Shown here: positions 38,601 to 47,597 of the stretch, piece after piece
Layout of the letters: every line of letters starts with the position of its first letter
Position numbering within the stretch: position 1 is the stretch's first letter
Assembly (NCBI RefSeq): GCF_011764425.1
Contig: NZ_BLPF01000001.1
Location: forward strand, 1,541,001 to 1,605,000
Length of the DNA: 64,000 nt
Reading direction: 5' to 3'
Source: Phytohabitans houttuyneae
GTDB taxonomy: Bacteria; Actinomycetota; Actinomycetes; Mycobacteriales; Micromonosporaceae
Position numbers and translations under genes: made by a program
The notes under the pieces: model-generated
What the model was told of the DNA's origin: nothing
Seen by the model: only the letters and a program-made list of their open reading frames with translations
The model's database searches: none

Positions 38601-38919
38601 GTGGCTGACGGACCTGGCAACACTCGCCTCACTGGATACCTTGAGTGCCCTTTCGATCGACGGCGCTTCCGCTGGCGATCTGAGCCCACTGGCTGGACTC
38701 ACCCGCCTGCAATGGCTGAGCATCGGCAATGAGGAACATCAGTTCGACCTCACGCCGCTCGCCGGACTGACGCAGCTAAAGACCTTCTGGATTGCGGAAT
38801 CGGCGCCAGGCCTCGACCTCACACCACTACACGGGAAACGCATGACCGTTCACGTGTCACGCAAAGTGAAGCTTGCCGACGCGGTAATCCCCACGGGCAT
38901 ACGTATCCTTCGCTTCTGA
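35651..38919 (+). CDS. NACHT-LRR NTPase, candidate antiphage sensor, one frameshift
   Basis: A bacterial NLR-like protein of 1089 residues, if one base is missing from the C run at 38522-38526. GTG 35651 follows a GGGAGG site. Residues 1-270 form a helical N-terminal domain. The NACHT NTPase follows: Walker A RGDAGSGKTT at about 291-298, Walker B AILLVDGVDEVPESQR at about 368, and FVHRTFQEYLAAREAAD at the winged-helix end. Leucine-rich repeats from about residue 800 run across the shift (LPNLADLGLYSLAP; then LASLDTLSALSIDGASAGDL) to a proper stop. Such proteins sense phage molecules and trigger abortive responses. Confidence 0.85.
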
Positions 38920-39719
38920 CCAAACTGTCCGGGCGTACACTTTACGAGGAAAGAATCAAACTCCGCGATAGGCTTCACCAAACGCAGGCCCTAGATCGCA
39001 GCGAGAGGATCGGGTATCGACCAGTGGCAGCGTGAGCCCTGCCGTGCTCGGCCACCTCCACGTCGCCGTCAATAGCTCGGTCGAGAACTCGACGACTTCG
39101 CTGAGACGCCGCTCGAGACAGCGCTCGGATCCGACACCCAGCCGGCCAGCAGTCCCCATCTGGCCGAACCCATCCAGCGCTGCCCGACTCTGCGGCCGGA
39201 CTATGGCGAAGGTTTAGCGAAACGCAAGGGTGCGGCGCACGACCATCCAAGCACCGCTTGCCGGCGCCTATACACAGCAGTTCTCGGCCAACTCGCATCC
39301 CTCGATCGCTGATAAAAATTTCGGGAGCGGGCGACAATACGAGGACAATAGATCACCACGGTTGCGCGATGTACAGTGACCAACTCGCCGCGTCGGCTCC
39401 GTGACGTACTCAATTCGGCAAATCAGTGCTGGGGAGGGTCGCCGTCGTCAACCCGATCTTGATCGGCGTTGGCCGCCCCGCGCCGCAGACAGCGTCGGGG
39501 TTCGGAGTGGTGCCGACGTCCAGCGTCGGTCGTCGGGCCAGGCTGCGCCGTATTCCATGGTCAGACCACTGTGCCGGCGAGGGCCCAGCGGCTGCATCCG
39601 CAGCCTCCGCACGGCCTGTGTGCTTGTCCTGGTTGATTGTGTGTTTGTGCCGGAAGCGGGCGGCGGCGGTACGGCGCCTGGCGCCGCGAGCTAGCCGCGT
39701 TCCTGCGCGTCCGCCGCGC
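38920..39719. other. Long intergenic region, no gene supported
   Basis: No frame on either strand shows a family motif. A minus-strand frame at 38956-39337 is open but lacks a ribosome-binding site and coding bias. Nothing else was recognised in this 800-bp stretch. Confidence 0.5.
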
Positions 39720-41089
39720 CGCAGTCCGGCCCGCAGCCGTTGCCTTGCCCGAGGGTGCTGGCCGGCGCCAGATGCTGTCGCGGTGACCCGCTCTGCCGGC
39801 TCCGGCGCCAGCCGTGCACATGGAGAGGATCATCCGGTGGAACGCCTGCCGTACGTCGACGAACACAGCGTCCGCACGAGCCCACCCCGCGACGAGGTGG
39901 TCCGCGCTGACGCACGTCCTCGGCCGCACGATGACCGGCGCCACGCGGTTCGCGCGTGTGCTCGGCACCGATCCGGCATCCGCCACGCCGTCCTTCCAGG
40001 GGCGCCCCGACCAGACCGTGCCCGGGTTTCGCGTCGGCCAGCGACGGGCTCGACACGCTGCGCGCGGTCACCGCCCTGATCGGGCAGCCACGCCGCGCCA
40101 TCGCGCTCGGCACGTCGTTCGGCGGCATGGTCACCGGGCTGCTCGCCGAACGCGGCGGCCGGCAGCTTGATGGCGCGATCGCCACCTGCGGCCTGATGGG
40201 TGGCGGGATCGACCTGCACAACTACCAGCTGGACGGTTCACACGCGCTCGCGCAGCTGCTGCTCGCCGGGGAGCAGGTAAAACTCGTTCGCTTCACCGAT
40301 ACCGCTGAGGCCTTCGCCACGGCGGGTCGGATGGTCGCGGCTTTGGATCAGGCGCAGGCCAGCCCGCAAGGCCGCGCCCGGACTGCCTTGATCACGGCCT
40401 TGTACCAGGAGCCGGCGTGGGTGCCCGGGCAGCTGAAGCCGGCGCCCGCCGACATCGAGGCGCAGGCGGCGGGCCAGTACCAGAACCTGCGTGCGATTCT
40501 GCCGTTCATCGTGGCGGGCCGCGCCGACATGGAGCGCAGCGCCGGCGGCAACCCGACCTGGAACAAGGGCGTCGACGACTATGGACAGCAACTGGCCGAG
40601 TCGGGGCGCTTCGCCGACGTGGCGCAGATGTACCGGCGCGCCGGTATCGATCTGCGCGCGGATCTGAAGCTGTTGACGCGTACCGCCACCGTGACGGCCG
40701 ATCCCGCGGCGTACCGCTGGATGCGCAACTCCACGCTGACCGGACGGTTGGCCATGCCTGTCCTCACGCTGCACACCACCGACGACGGCCTCGTCCCGGT
40801 GCAGCATGTGGAGGAGTACGCCGACGACGTCCACGACAGCCGCTCGGCCGCGCTGCTGCGGCAGGCGTACGCCGATCACGCCGGGCACTGCGCCTTCACG
40901 ACCGCTGAACTGGTCGCGGCGGTGCTCACCATGGACAAGCGCATCCACACCGGGCGCTGGGACGGACTGGCCGAACCGCACCGGATGCAGGCGCTCGCCG
41001 ACACGCTCGGGCTCGACTCAGCCGCCTTCACAAGGTTCCGCGTGCCGGAGTTCCTCGGCGACCGTCCCACACCGCCGCGGTTCAGCTAG
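39720..41089 (+). pseudogene. Alpha/beta-hydrolase, N-terminus broken
   Basis: From about 40040 one long frame encodes the bulk of an alpha/beta hydrolase: ASASDGLDTLRAVTALIGQP, the nucleophile elbow ALGTSFGGMV (G-x-S-x-G), a long helical lid region, TLHTTDDGLVPVQHVEEYAD with the acid, and DHAGHCAF with the catalytic His. The N-terminal part is in other frames (VERLPYVDEHSVRTSPPRDE; RVLGTDPASATPSFQGRPDQ) and lacks the oxyanion-loop strand, so shifts and a deletion have removed the start. It may be a former secreted esterase; activity is doubtful. Confidence 0.65.
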
Positions 41090-41192
41090 CACGATCCGTA
41101 CTACCTGCCCGAGCGTTCGACAGGTTCGGTATATCGGACACACAGCCGGACCGGCCCGCCACCGGGACCACGGCCTCACGCACCTCACTGCC

Positions 41193-41262
41193 ATGCGCCG
41201 CCGCGAAGGCGGCGATCACACCCTGGCCGCGCTCAAGACGATCCAGGCTGCCGCCCGGAAGA
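41193..41262 (+). pseudogene. IS630-type transposase fragment
   Basis: MRRREGGDHTLAALKTIQAA matches residues around the start of the second catalytic strand of the intact IS630 transposase in this window (RRRKGGDHTLAALKTIRAA, near 52960), with similar DNA. Only this scrap remains. Confidence 0.7.
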
Positions 41263-41345
41263 TCAGCAACTACGGCACCATCCCAAGCTGCGGGCTGCTC
41301 GCACCACACGCCGACGACAGCGAGCCACGCAGCTTCGTCGCCCGT

Positions 41346-41376
41346 CGTAGCGAGCGGATCCAGCGACATGAGCGGA
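41346..41376 (+). repeat. Dispersed intergenic motif
   Basis: GTAGCGAGCGGATCCAGCGA followed by CATGAGCGGAA. Both GAGCGGA half-sites are present, spaced 18 rather than 16 bases apart. Confidence 0.5.
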
Positions 41377-41529
41377 AAGCCGATCAAGCAGCCGGATGGG
41401 CAAGCGCCACAGCCGATCGGCGGTATCGCAGTGTGCGAGCACCGGCGCCTGGTCCGTGAAGTCCTACGAGCAGCTCCATCGCTGGACAAGTTTTACGTCG
41501 TGGCGCGAGGGGATTCGCGTCGGTCTGCG

Positions 41530-42462
41530 TTACTCGTCGGCCGACGCGTAGAAGCCAGCCTCGTTGATCTCCCCTTCATCGACGTACTCCTGCCAGCCTG
41601 CGTAGCGGTCTTCTGACCTAGCCTCCTGGTACAACTTCGGCAAGCCAGCAGCTGTGACTTGCGCAGTGTCCGTCAGCTGCAATCCGCAGACTTGGCACTC
41701 GAGTGACTTTGCCACGTATACGACGACGTGAACAAAGCTATTCTCTTCGGGCACGAACTTGCTCTTCGTCGTTCTTCCGGGGGTCATATCCAGATCGGCG
41801 ATAGATCCGCAAGCCGGGCACTCGACCGCCTTTTGGCGGTAGCCATGCTGGACGGCAAAAATAGCCGAGGCTCGTCTTTTTTGTCGCTCCTCGGCCGTCA
41901 GATTGCCGAAGAAGTATCTCGACCTGGAAATCGCCTGCTGGACGTCTCGCTCGAGCGCCCGGTCTACCTCGATCCGCAACGCCCTCGCTTGCGCAACTAT
42001 GTCACTATTAAGGACATCTTCGGCCTGTAGCTCGAGAAATTGACACAAAACCTCAACCACAGAAATGAGCCGAGGCATCCAATGCTCTTCCGAAACCTCC
42101 TTCAGTGCTGCATTCGCTGTATGCAGCTCCTCGTTCCGGAGATTCGCCAAGTATAGCGCGTCGCTCACTCGGTCTTGCCCAAAGTCGGGAACGACATACT
42201 TTAAGCGGTCCAGCACCGTTTTCGTCGTGATAGATTTTGGACGAGCGTCCGACCTAACAATTCCGACGGCATGCAGAACGCTCTCGCCTTCGGGCGACGC
42301 GAGGAGTGATGGATGCACACGAGCCAACGGTGCACGCAAAAGGAATTCGAGCCCAAGCAACAGCCAAAGGGTAAATTCGTCATCCATTTCGTCGTGTTCG
42401 CTCGCCCGCGAGAAGTAGAGTCTGGCCTTCTTTAGGAATTCGCTATATGACCACATTGTCAC
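41530..42462 (-). CDS. HEPN-like protein with zinc ribbon
   Basis: A 310-residue protein from ATG 42462. The N-terminal 200 residues are helical (SEFLKKARLYFSRASEHDEM; FTLWLLLGLEFLLRAPLARV) and contain LANLRNEELHTANAA, where Arg109-Asn110-x3-His114 fits the catalytic R-N/D/H-x-H motif of HEPN ribonucleases. The C-terminal part has two Cys pairs (CPACG, about residue 220; CQVCG, about 257) that should form a zinc ribbon. HEPN RNases are frequent effectors of toxin-antitoxin and abortive-infection systems. Domain assignment is by motif only. AT-richer than neighbours; it stands alone. Confidence 0.65.
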   Translation of the reverse strand: MTMWSYSEFLKKARLYFSRASEHDEMDDEFTLWLLLGLEFLLRAPLARVHPSLLASPEGESVLHAVGIVRSDARPKSITTKTVLDRLKYVVPDFGQDRVSDALYLANLRNEELHTANAALKEVSEEHWMPRLISVVEVLCQFLELQAEDVLNSDIVAQARALRIEVDRALERDVQQAISRSRYFFGNLTAEERQKRRASAIFAVQHGYRQKAVECPACGSIADLDMTPGRTTKSKFVPEENSFVHVVVYVAKSLECQVCGLQLTDTAQVTAAGLPKLYQEARSEDRYAGWQEYVDEGEINEAGFYASADE

Positions 42463-42690
42463 GCTGCCCTCGAAATGAAATCCCCAGGAATCCAGAAGTC
42501 ATGGCAGAATCGTGTTTGACGTCGACATCGTCGGCCTCGTCACCTGCGATGACCCGTTCGTCGCGGTCTGTGGACACAAGAGCGGACTGTACCTACTCAA
42601 AGTCGTTCGCGGCAGGCACAGTCTTGTCGTCTATCCGACGCCGAGTTGGACAGCGGAAAACCCTGGTCAACAAGATCGGGTGCATTGTTC
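42463..42690 (+). other. Short open frame beside the duplicated segment
   Basis: From GTG 42512 a frame reads VDIVGLVTCDDPFVAVCGHK and SGLYLLKVVRGRHSLVVY before running into the duplicated segment. It has protein-like strand patterns and may be the start of a gene cut by the duplication event. I cannot assign it. Confidence 0.35.
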
Positions 42691-43206
42691 TCGGCAGATC
42701 CGCATGCGGGTTCGAGCGATGCTCTCGCTGTCATTGCTGCGTGCGTGGTCGTCGAGTCGTCGACGCAGCCGGCGATAATCGTCGATGCCTCGCCCAGCGT
42801 GGCGCTGGTCGTCCACCACGACCTGTCCCAGTCGGACTGCCAAAAGACCATCGACTCAACCCAGTTTCACACTGACGCCATCGTCTGGACACCCACCTCG
42901 GTCAAGTGGTCCGTCGACGCCGAACTGGTGTGCATGATCAACTCCTCCGTTACGGCCTGGGACAGCAACGGCGGTGCCCCCGAGCTGCCTCACGTCCTCA
43001 CGCCGAACGACGCGCAACATGCGTACGCGACGAACGGCCCTCGCTGGAGCTCAACCGAGCTACGAGTTTCATCGATCGGCGTTTGGGCAGACGTGTGGTC
43101 TGGATCGCTGTGTCTATGCCTCGAAGCGGAACCATGCGTCGCCGGCGCGAAGCCACAGGGTGCCATCGCAGCCCTGGCCGCATCGTAGGACGACGGGACC
43201 CCGGTA
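42691..43206. repeat. Segmental duplication, copy 2, with insert
   Basis: Matches 4221-4541 in two blocks (42691-42871 and 43065-43206) separated by about 193 bp absent from copy 1. The second block encodes the last residues of the propeller-like protein (VVLRCGQGCDGTLWLRAGDA then WFRFEA) on the minus strand with nothing upstream, so it is a dead gene end. The insert itself is open on the plus strand (VWTPTSVKWSVDAELVCMIN; GGAPELPHVLTPNDAQHAYA), perhaps a scrap of another gene. Confidence 0.8.
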
Positions 43207-43214
43207 GTGGAGCC

Positions 43215-43772
43215 TCAGCGAATGAGGGTGGCGGCCACGCCCAGCGCCGGCGCGGAGGCAAAGAAGGCGTACAGGCCCCGGCGGAAGAAGGTGTACTTCG
43301 TCGCCGCGATAAGTGCCAACGACCGGGCTTGGGTCCACGCTTCGGCACGCTGCTGGTCGGCGTCCAGTGGGGGAACAAAACCGGCCGGCTGGGCCGCCAG
43401 CGATGGGAACGCGTAGCGGCTGAAAGTCGTCGGCGGCGCCGTACGCGGGTTCAGCGCGGACACCAGGAAGAACGCGCCGGCCCCAATGCCGACCAGCGCC
43501 GCCGCGAGGAAGACTCCAGCGAATAGGTCTCGCCACCCGGCGGACGGGGTGCCCGCCAGGAATGCGCTCAGCTGGGCGAACGCCGCGGCGCCGAGCACCG
43601 TCAGGCCGGCGGAAAGGAAGCCGCTCTTGGTGTCGGCGTTCACGATCCAGCTGCCGTAGAAGGTGATCGCAGACAGGCCGTCGGCGCGGTCCGGCTGCGG
43701 CGTTTGCGTCATGCGGCTGAACTTCACTGTGCTCATACCTTCCGTGTGCGGACGTGGTTCTGGCCGGCTCAT
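43215..43772 (-). CDS. Pycsar-effector-like transmembrane protein
   Basis: A 185-residue protein whose ATG overlaps the stop of the cyclase-NB-ARC-TPR gene by 4 bp. It reads SAITFYGSWIVNADTKSGFL and then a hydrophobic segment (SAGLTVLGAAAFAQLSAFLA), a second one (LFAGVFLAAALVGIGAGAFF) and a C-terminal helix (RRGLYAFFASAPALGVAATL). The W-I-x-x-A-D-T-K-x-G-x-L motif just before the first helix and the R-R/K before the last are those of the Pycsar effector TM (PycTM/DUF5706-type) family. In Pycsar, a cyclic nucleotide opens such a protein to damage the membrane and kill the infected cell. Confidence 0.7.
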   Translation of the reverse strand: MSRPEPRPHTEGMSTVKFSRMTQTPQPDRADGLSAITFYGSWIVNADTKSGFLSAGLTVLGAAAFAQLSAFLAGTPSAGWRDLFAGVFLAAALVGIGAGAFFLVSALNPRTAPPTTFSRYAFPSLAAQPAGFVPPLDADQQRAEAWTQARSLALIAATKYTFFRRGLYAFFASAPALGVAATLIR

Positions 43773-46420
43773 CCGTCGCCGAGACTGCGGAGGAGATCCT
43801 GGAGTCGGCGGGCGTTGTCCGCATGGCTCTGCTCTTGATAGAGCCGCAACGACCGTTGCCAGGCCGCGGCCGCCTGCTCACGGTCGCCGGACGCAGCATG
43901 GGTCTGACCGACACGCCGCCAGATGTCGGCCTCGTGGAACTGGTTCCGCAGCTCCTGGGTGGTGGCGAGGGCCTGGTCGTAGTAGCTCAGCGCTGCGGGG
44001 TAGTCGCCGGTCAGGTGGGCGAGATAGCCGAGGTTAGCGGTCGCGGCTGCCTCGCCGTCGCGGTGCCGGTCGGCACGGAAGATTTCCAGGGCGGCGGTCA
44101 GCGTCACCCTCGACCGTTCGTGATCACCCGCCAGCAGTGAGTAGAACCCCACGTCATTGAGCGCGTCCGCGCGCCACACCCGGGCCGGTTCGTCGAGGCT
44201 TTCGTAGAGATCCAGGGCCCGAATGGCGTACTGCAGCGACCGACCGGGATCACCCCGCTGCTCGGACGCACAAGCGAGGTTGTGGTGCGCGTGGGCCTGC
44301 TCGGCGACGTCGCCGCGCCCTTCGGCCAACGCCAACGACCGGCCGAGGTGATCCTGCGCCTCGGCGTGTCGGCCGGTGTGGGCGTAGGCGTGCCCGAGGT
44401 TGCGGTGCGTCATACTGAGCACGGCCGCGTCGCCGTCACGCTCCGCCGCGTCCACGGCGTTCTGCCAGGCCACGACCATGTCGTAGTGGTGCCCACGGCG
44501 CCACTGGAACGTGTCCAGCGTCCAGGCCAGTTGCCACACAGCACGGTTCCAGCCCAGCCGGCCGGCCCGGTCCTGCATGGCGATCAGGACAGCGTGCTCG
44601 GCGTTGAGCCAGTCCAGGGCGGCGGCGTAGTCGGGGAAGGTACGAGGGTGGCAGTCCGGTCGCGGCGCGTCCAGCTCGATCGGTGGGCGATGTGGGTGCA
44701 GCATCCGGTCGGCGGCGAAGGCGGTGTGCAGCAGGAAGTCCAGCAGCCGACGCAACCCGTCGGTGCGCTTCCCGGCTGATAGGTCCTCGTCTGCCCGGTC
44801 CCGGGCGTACAGGGTGATCAGGTCATGCATGCGGTAGCGGCCCGGCTGGTGCTGGTCGAGCAGGTGAGCGTGCTCTAGCCCGCGCAGTAGCGCCCGCGTC
44901 CTTGTGGGCGGCTCGCCAATAAGATCTGAGGCGGCGGCCAGACCGATCACCGGTAGGGGTGAGACCCCGAGGAAGCTCAGCGCCTGCGCCTGGTCGCCGG
45001 GCAGGGCCGTGTAGGACCACGACAAGATCGCTGGAAGGCTCGCAGTCGGGTCCTCGTCGTCCAGCACGCCGATGCGGGTCGTGGCTTCCCGCAGCTCCGC
45101 GGCGAGGTCCGCCAGCGCGAACGCCGAGTAGGTCTGCGCCCGGCCGGCGACGATTCCAAGCGCCAGCGGGAAGCCGCCGCAGTACCCCAGTAGCTCGGCG
45201 GCTGCCTCCGGCTCCGCATCTACCCGCGCGGCGCCCAGCCGGTTGACCAGTAGCTCGCGCGCATCGGCGTCCTTGAGGGCCTCCACGATCAGCGGGCGGG
45301 CACCGTGCGCGAGGAGCAGGCCGGGCAGGCGGTTGCGACTGGTGATCACAACAGTGCAGGTCGAGCTCGCCGGCAGCAGGGGCGCGACCTGGGCGGTGTC
45401 GCGGGCGTTGTCGAGCAGGATCAGCATCTGCCGCTGGTTCACCAGTCGGCTGTACAGCGAGAGCTGCGCGTTGAAGTCGGCCGGTAGGCTGCCCGCTGGT
45501 ACGCCCATAGCCTCCAGGAACCGGCGGATTGCTTGAGCCGGGGCCACCGGGACGCCACTCGGCGCGAACCCGTTTAGATCGATGTAGAGCTGGCCGTCGG
45601 GGAACTTGCGACTGTGCTGGTGCGCCCACCGCAGCGCCAGCCATGTTTTTCCAATCCCGCCCATGCCAGCGATGGTCGCAATCGCCATCGCGGGGTCCTG
45701 GCCGTGCCCCGGTTGGGTCAGCATGGCGGTGAGCTGGTCCAGCTCCTTGGCGCGGCCGGTGAACCCGTTCGGTGCTGCAGGCAGCTGCGCGGGGACCGAC
45801 GGGCTGGGCCAGCCTGGCGCGACGTCCAGGAAGGTACGGTCCGGCCGGTACGGAGAGTCGGGCAGGCACAGCCAGCCCATCGCGTTGGTCTCCTTGACGG
45901 TCACCGCGACCGGGCGCCACGTGGCGGCGTCGAGCCGGGAGCTGTTGCGGACCACCTCCTCAAAGAACCATGCGGACGTGATCAGCGCCAGCACACCGGG
46001 TGACCCGGCGAGAGCCGCCTTCAGCGGAGCCGCGTCCAGCAGCCGGAACGCCAAGTTGATCGAGCCGGCGGTGACGCCGTTCTCGTCGAAGTTAACCTCA
46101 CCAGCGTGCAGGACCATGCGCACCCGCACCCGCGAAGACGGTTCATGACTTCGGTTGTGCTCCCGCAGAGCTGCGGCCAGCGCATCCGGCAGCAACTCCA
46201 CGAACGGCGCCTTGGGCAGCTCTGCGGTTGCCAGGACGAGGATGCCGTCGCCGCGGTCCTCCGTGTGGCAGTCGGCCCACGACATGCCCAACGCGGAGAA
46301 GGCCCCACGCAGCGCCGCGTACAGCCCGGCCCGCACCTCGAGCTGATGCACGGAGGTGCGGTTGTGGTTGCCGAAGCCCTCGACGTCCACGGCCATGATG
46401 ATGCGATGAACCGCGGTCAT
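43769..46420 (-). CDS. Nucleotidyl-cyclase/NB-ARC/TPR fusion, candidate Pycsar sensor-cyclase
   Basis: An 883-residue three-part protein, ATG 46420 after GGGGAGGG. Residues 1-190 form a class III cyclase-like domain: AVDVEGFG (Asp12) and DRGDGILV (Asp58) are the metal-binding positions and INLAFRLLD has the Asn122/Arg126 pair spaced as in active cyclases. Residues 220-560 are a STAND/NB-ARC ATPase (Walker A GMGGIGKT at 252-259; LILLDNA; TSRNRLPG). TPRs fill the C-terminal third (HRNLGHAYAHTGRHAEAQDH; TANLGYLAHLTGDYPAALSY). It lies between a ThiG-like gene and a TM effector. The plausible job is phage sensing by TPR/NB-ARC that switches on cyclic-nucleotide synthesis. Confidence 0.82.
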   Translation of the reverse strand: MTAVHRIIMAVDVEGFGNHNRTSVHQLEVRAGLYAALRGAFSALGMSWADCHTEDRGDGILVLATAELPKAPFVELLPDALAAALREHNRSHEPSSRVRVRMVLHAGEVNFDENGVTAGSINLAFRLLDAAPLKAALAGSPGVLALITSAWFFEEVVRNSSRLDAATWRPVAVTVKETNAMGWLCLPDSPYRPDRTFLDVAPGWPSPSVPAQLPAAPNGFTGRAKELDQLTAMLTQPGHGQDPAMAIATIAGMGGIGKTWLALRWAHQHSRKFPDGQLYIDLNGFAPSGVPVAPAQAIRRFLEAMGVPAGSLPADFNAQLSLYSRLVNQRQMLILLDNARDTAQVAPLLPASSTCTVVITSRNRLPGLLLAHGARPLIVEALKDADARELLVNRLGAARVDAEPEAAAELLGYCGGFPLALGIVAGRAQTYSAFALADLAAELREATTRIGVLDDEDPTASLPAILSWSYTALPGDQAQALSFLGVSPLPVIGLAAASDLIGEPPTRTRALLRGLEHAHLLDQHQPGRYRMHDLITLYARDRADEDLSAGKRTDGLRRLLDFLLHTAFAADRMLHPHRPPIELDAPRPDCHPRTFPDYAAALDWLNAEHAVLIAMQDRAGRLGWNRAVWQLAWTLDTFQWRRGHHYDMVVAWQNAVDAAERDGDAAVLSMTHRNLGHAYAHTGRHAEAQDHLGRSLALAEGRGDVAEQAHAHHNLACASEQRGDPGRSLQYAIRALDLYESLDEPARVWRADALNDVGFYSLLAGDHERSRVTLTAALEIFRADRHRDGEAAATANLGYLAHLTGDYPAALSYYDQALATTQELRNQFHEADIWRRVGQTHAASGDREQAAAAWQRSLRLYQEQSHADNARRLQDLLRSLGDG

Positions 46421-46464
46421 AGGGCCCTCCCCTCACTGCCACGCTGGACGTCGCTCCATGGCAC

Positions 46465-47211
46465 CTACCCCGCCTCGAACGACAGCCGCCCCGCAATCGC
46501 CGCGTGCCGCATGGCGGTCGCCAGCTTCACCCGGTCGTTCGCCTGCTGCAGTGCGGTGTTGACGAGCACCGCTGCGGCTCCCAGCTCCAGCGCCTGCGCG
46601 ACGTGCGCCGCCGAGCCAATTCCTCCTTCGACGATCACCGGCACGCTCACCAACCGAATAATCTCGCGAACGGCATCGACGTCAAGGATTCCGCGCCCAG
46701 ACCCCACCGGTGACGCCATTACCCGAATCGCGGCGCAGCCCGCGCGCTCAAGCTCCTGGGCAGCCAGCACGTCGGGACGGATGAAGGGCAACAGCTCCAT
46801 GGTCCCCCGTGCGAGCAGTTCGTCGGCCGCCGCCACGGTGAGCTCGTTGTCGGGCATATTGTCCTGGTCGCGGACGTCCAGCTTGATGATCTTGATGCCA
46901 AGCGAGCTGTTCAGGACGTGGGCGGTCCACACCGCCGCCTCCACCGACCGGGCGAACGAAGTGGTGCCGATCCAGACAAAGTTGCTGAGCGGTAGGGCGT
47001 CGGCCAGATCCGCCAGCAGGATGCTCGGCCGGTCGTTGTCCGTGTCGACCGTCATGATGAGAACGTCCGCACCGGCTGCGGTTAACACCTCGCCGACCAC
47101 CTGCGCCGAGTCGTACTGCTCGATACCGATGATGAGACGCGACTGCAGCCGGTGACCGGCGACGTCCAACCAGGTGGTCAGGGTGCCTTCCTCTGACGAT
47201 TCATCCGTCAC
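46465..47211 (-). CDS. ThiG-like thiazole-synthase paralogue
   Basis: A 248-residue TIM-barrel protein similar to ThiG. It keeps the Schiff-base lysine region (GIKIIKLDVRDQ), the ERAGCAAIRVMASPVGSGRG block (ThiG: GCAAVMPLGSPIGSG) and SVPVIVEGGIGSAAHVAQAL with VLVNTAL, the phosphate-binding end of the barrel. It departs from ThiG in several residues (R-V-M-A for M-P-L-G; E-G-G-I-G for D-A-G-I-G), and no thiO, thiS or thiE lies nearby. It starts 44 bp upstream of the cyclase-NB-ARC gene on the same strand and may be the first cistron of that operon. Confidence 0.8.
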   Translation of the reverse strand: MTDESSEEGTLTTWLDVAGHRLQSRLIIGIEQYDSAQVVGEVLTAAGADVLIMTVDTDNDRPSILLADLADALPLSNFVWIGTTSFARSVEAAVWTAHVLNSSLGIKIIKLDVRDQDNMPDNELTVAAADELLARGTMELLPFIRPDVLAAQELERAGCAAIRVMASPVGSGRGILDVDAVREIIRLVSVPVIVEGGIGSAAHVAQALELGAAAVLVNTALQQANDRVKLATAMRHAAIAGRLSFEAG

Positions 47212-47362
47212 CGGCTGCCTCCAAGGCGAGTCCGCGAGCGTCCGAACTTCATTGAATCAGTTGGGGTGGCATCGCGGCATGACGCGTTTACGGAATGCCA
47301 ACCGGCGGGTTAGGGAGTGTCTCAGTTGGAGCGTGGGGTAGCCGCGGCATGATCTTTGTTCC
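47212..47362. promoter_or_regulatory. Upstream region of the candidate Pycsar operon
   Basis: Should hold the promoter of the minus-strand operon; no clear -35/-10 pair was picked out. It includes a weak dispersed-motif copy (CATCGCGGCATGACGCG, near 47269). Confidence 0.35.
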
Positions 47363-47597
47363 GTGAGTGATGACATGATCCGTACCTGGGCACGGACGAC
47401 TTCTGGCAGGCAACCGGGCCGTTGATCCCCATCCCGGCGGCAAACGCCATGCGGATGACCGTGCGGTGCTGGCGGCCATCGTGTACTTGGTCCAGGCGGC
47501 TACTCCTGGCGCACAAGCTACCGGCGCAGTTGTTCGACATCAGCCGGGCCACCGCGCATCGCCGGTTCTCGCAGTGGACCAGGTCCGGGCTCTAGTC
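47363..47597 (+). pseudogene. IS5-type transposase N-terminal remnant
   Basis: Frames combine to read WQATGPLIPIPAANA, AVLAAIVYLVQA and LPAQLFDISRATAHRRFSQW followed by TRSGL, matching the start of IS5-family transposases (WxxxxPLLP, LAAIVYLVxTGCSWRxLP, S-xATAHRRFxxWTxAGL). Several shifts and a stop at 47595 show it is dead. The catalytic domain is absent. Confidence 0.6.

Larger units (their letters stand above)
41090..41529. other. Gap with transposase scrap and repeat
   Basis: Apart from a 70-bp IS630-type fragment (41193-41262) and a dispersed-motif copy (41346-41376), nothing is recognised. Confidence 0.5.

Noticed and set aside
44823-45920. 365-codon frame opposite-phase within the cyclase-NB-ARC gene
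   Set aside because: Same-strand shadow frame of the NB-ARC region, with no independent motif.
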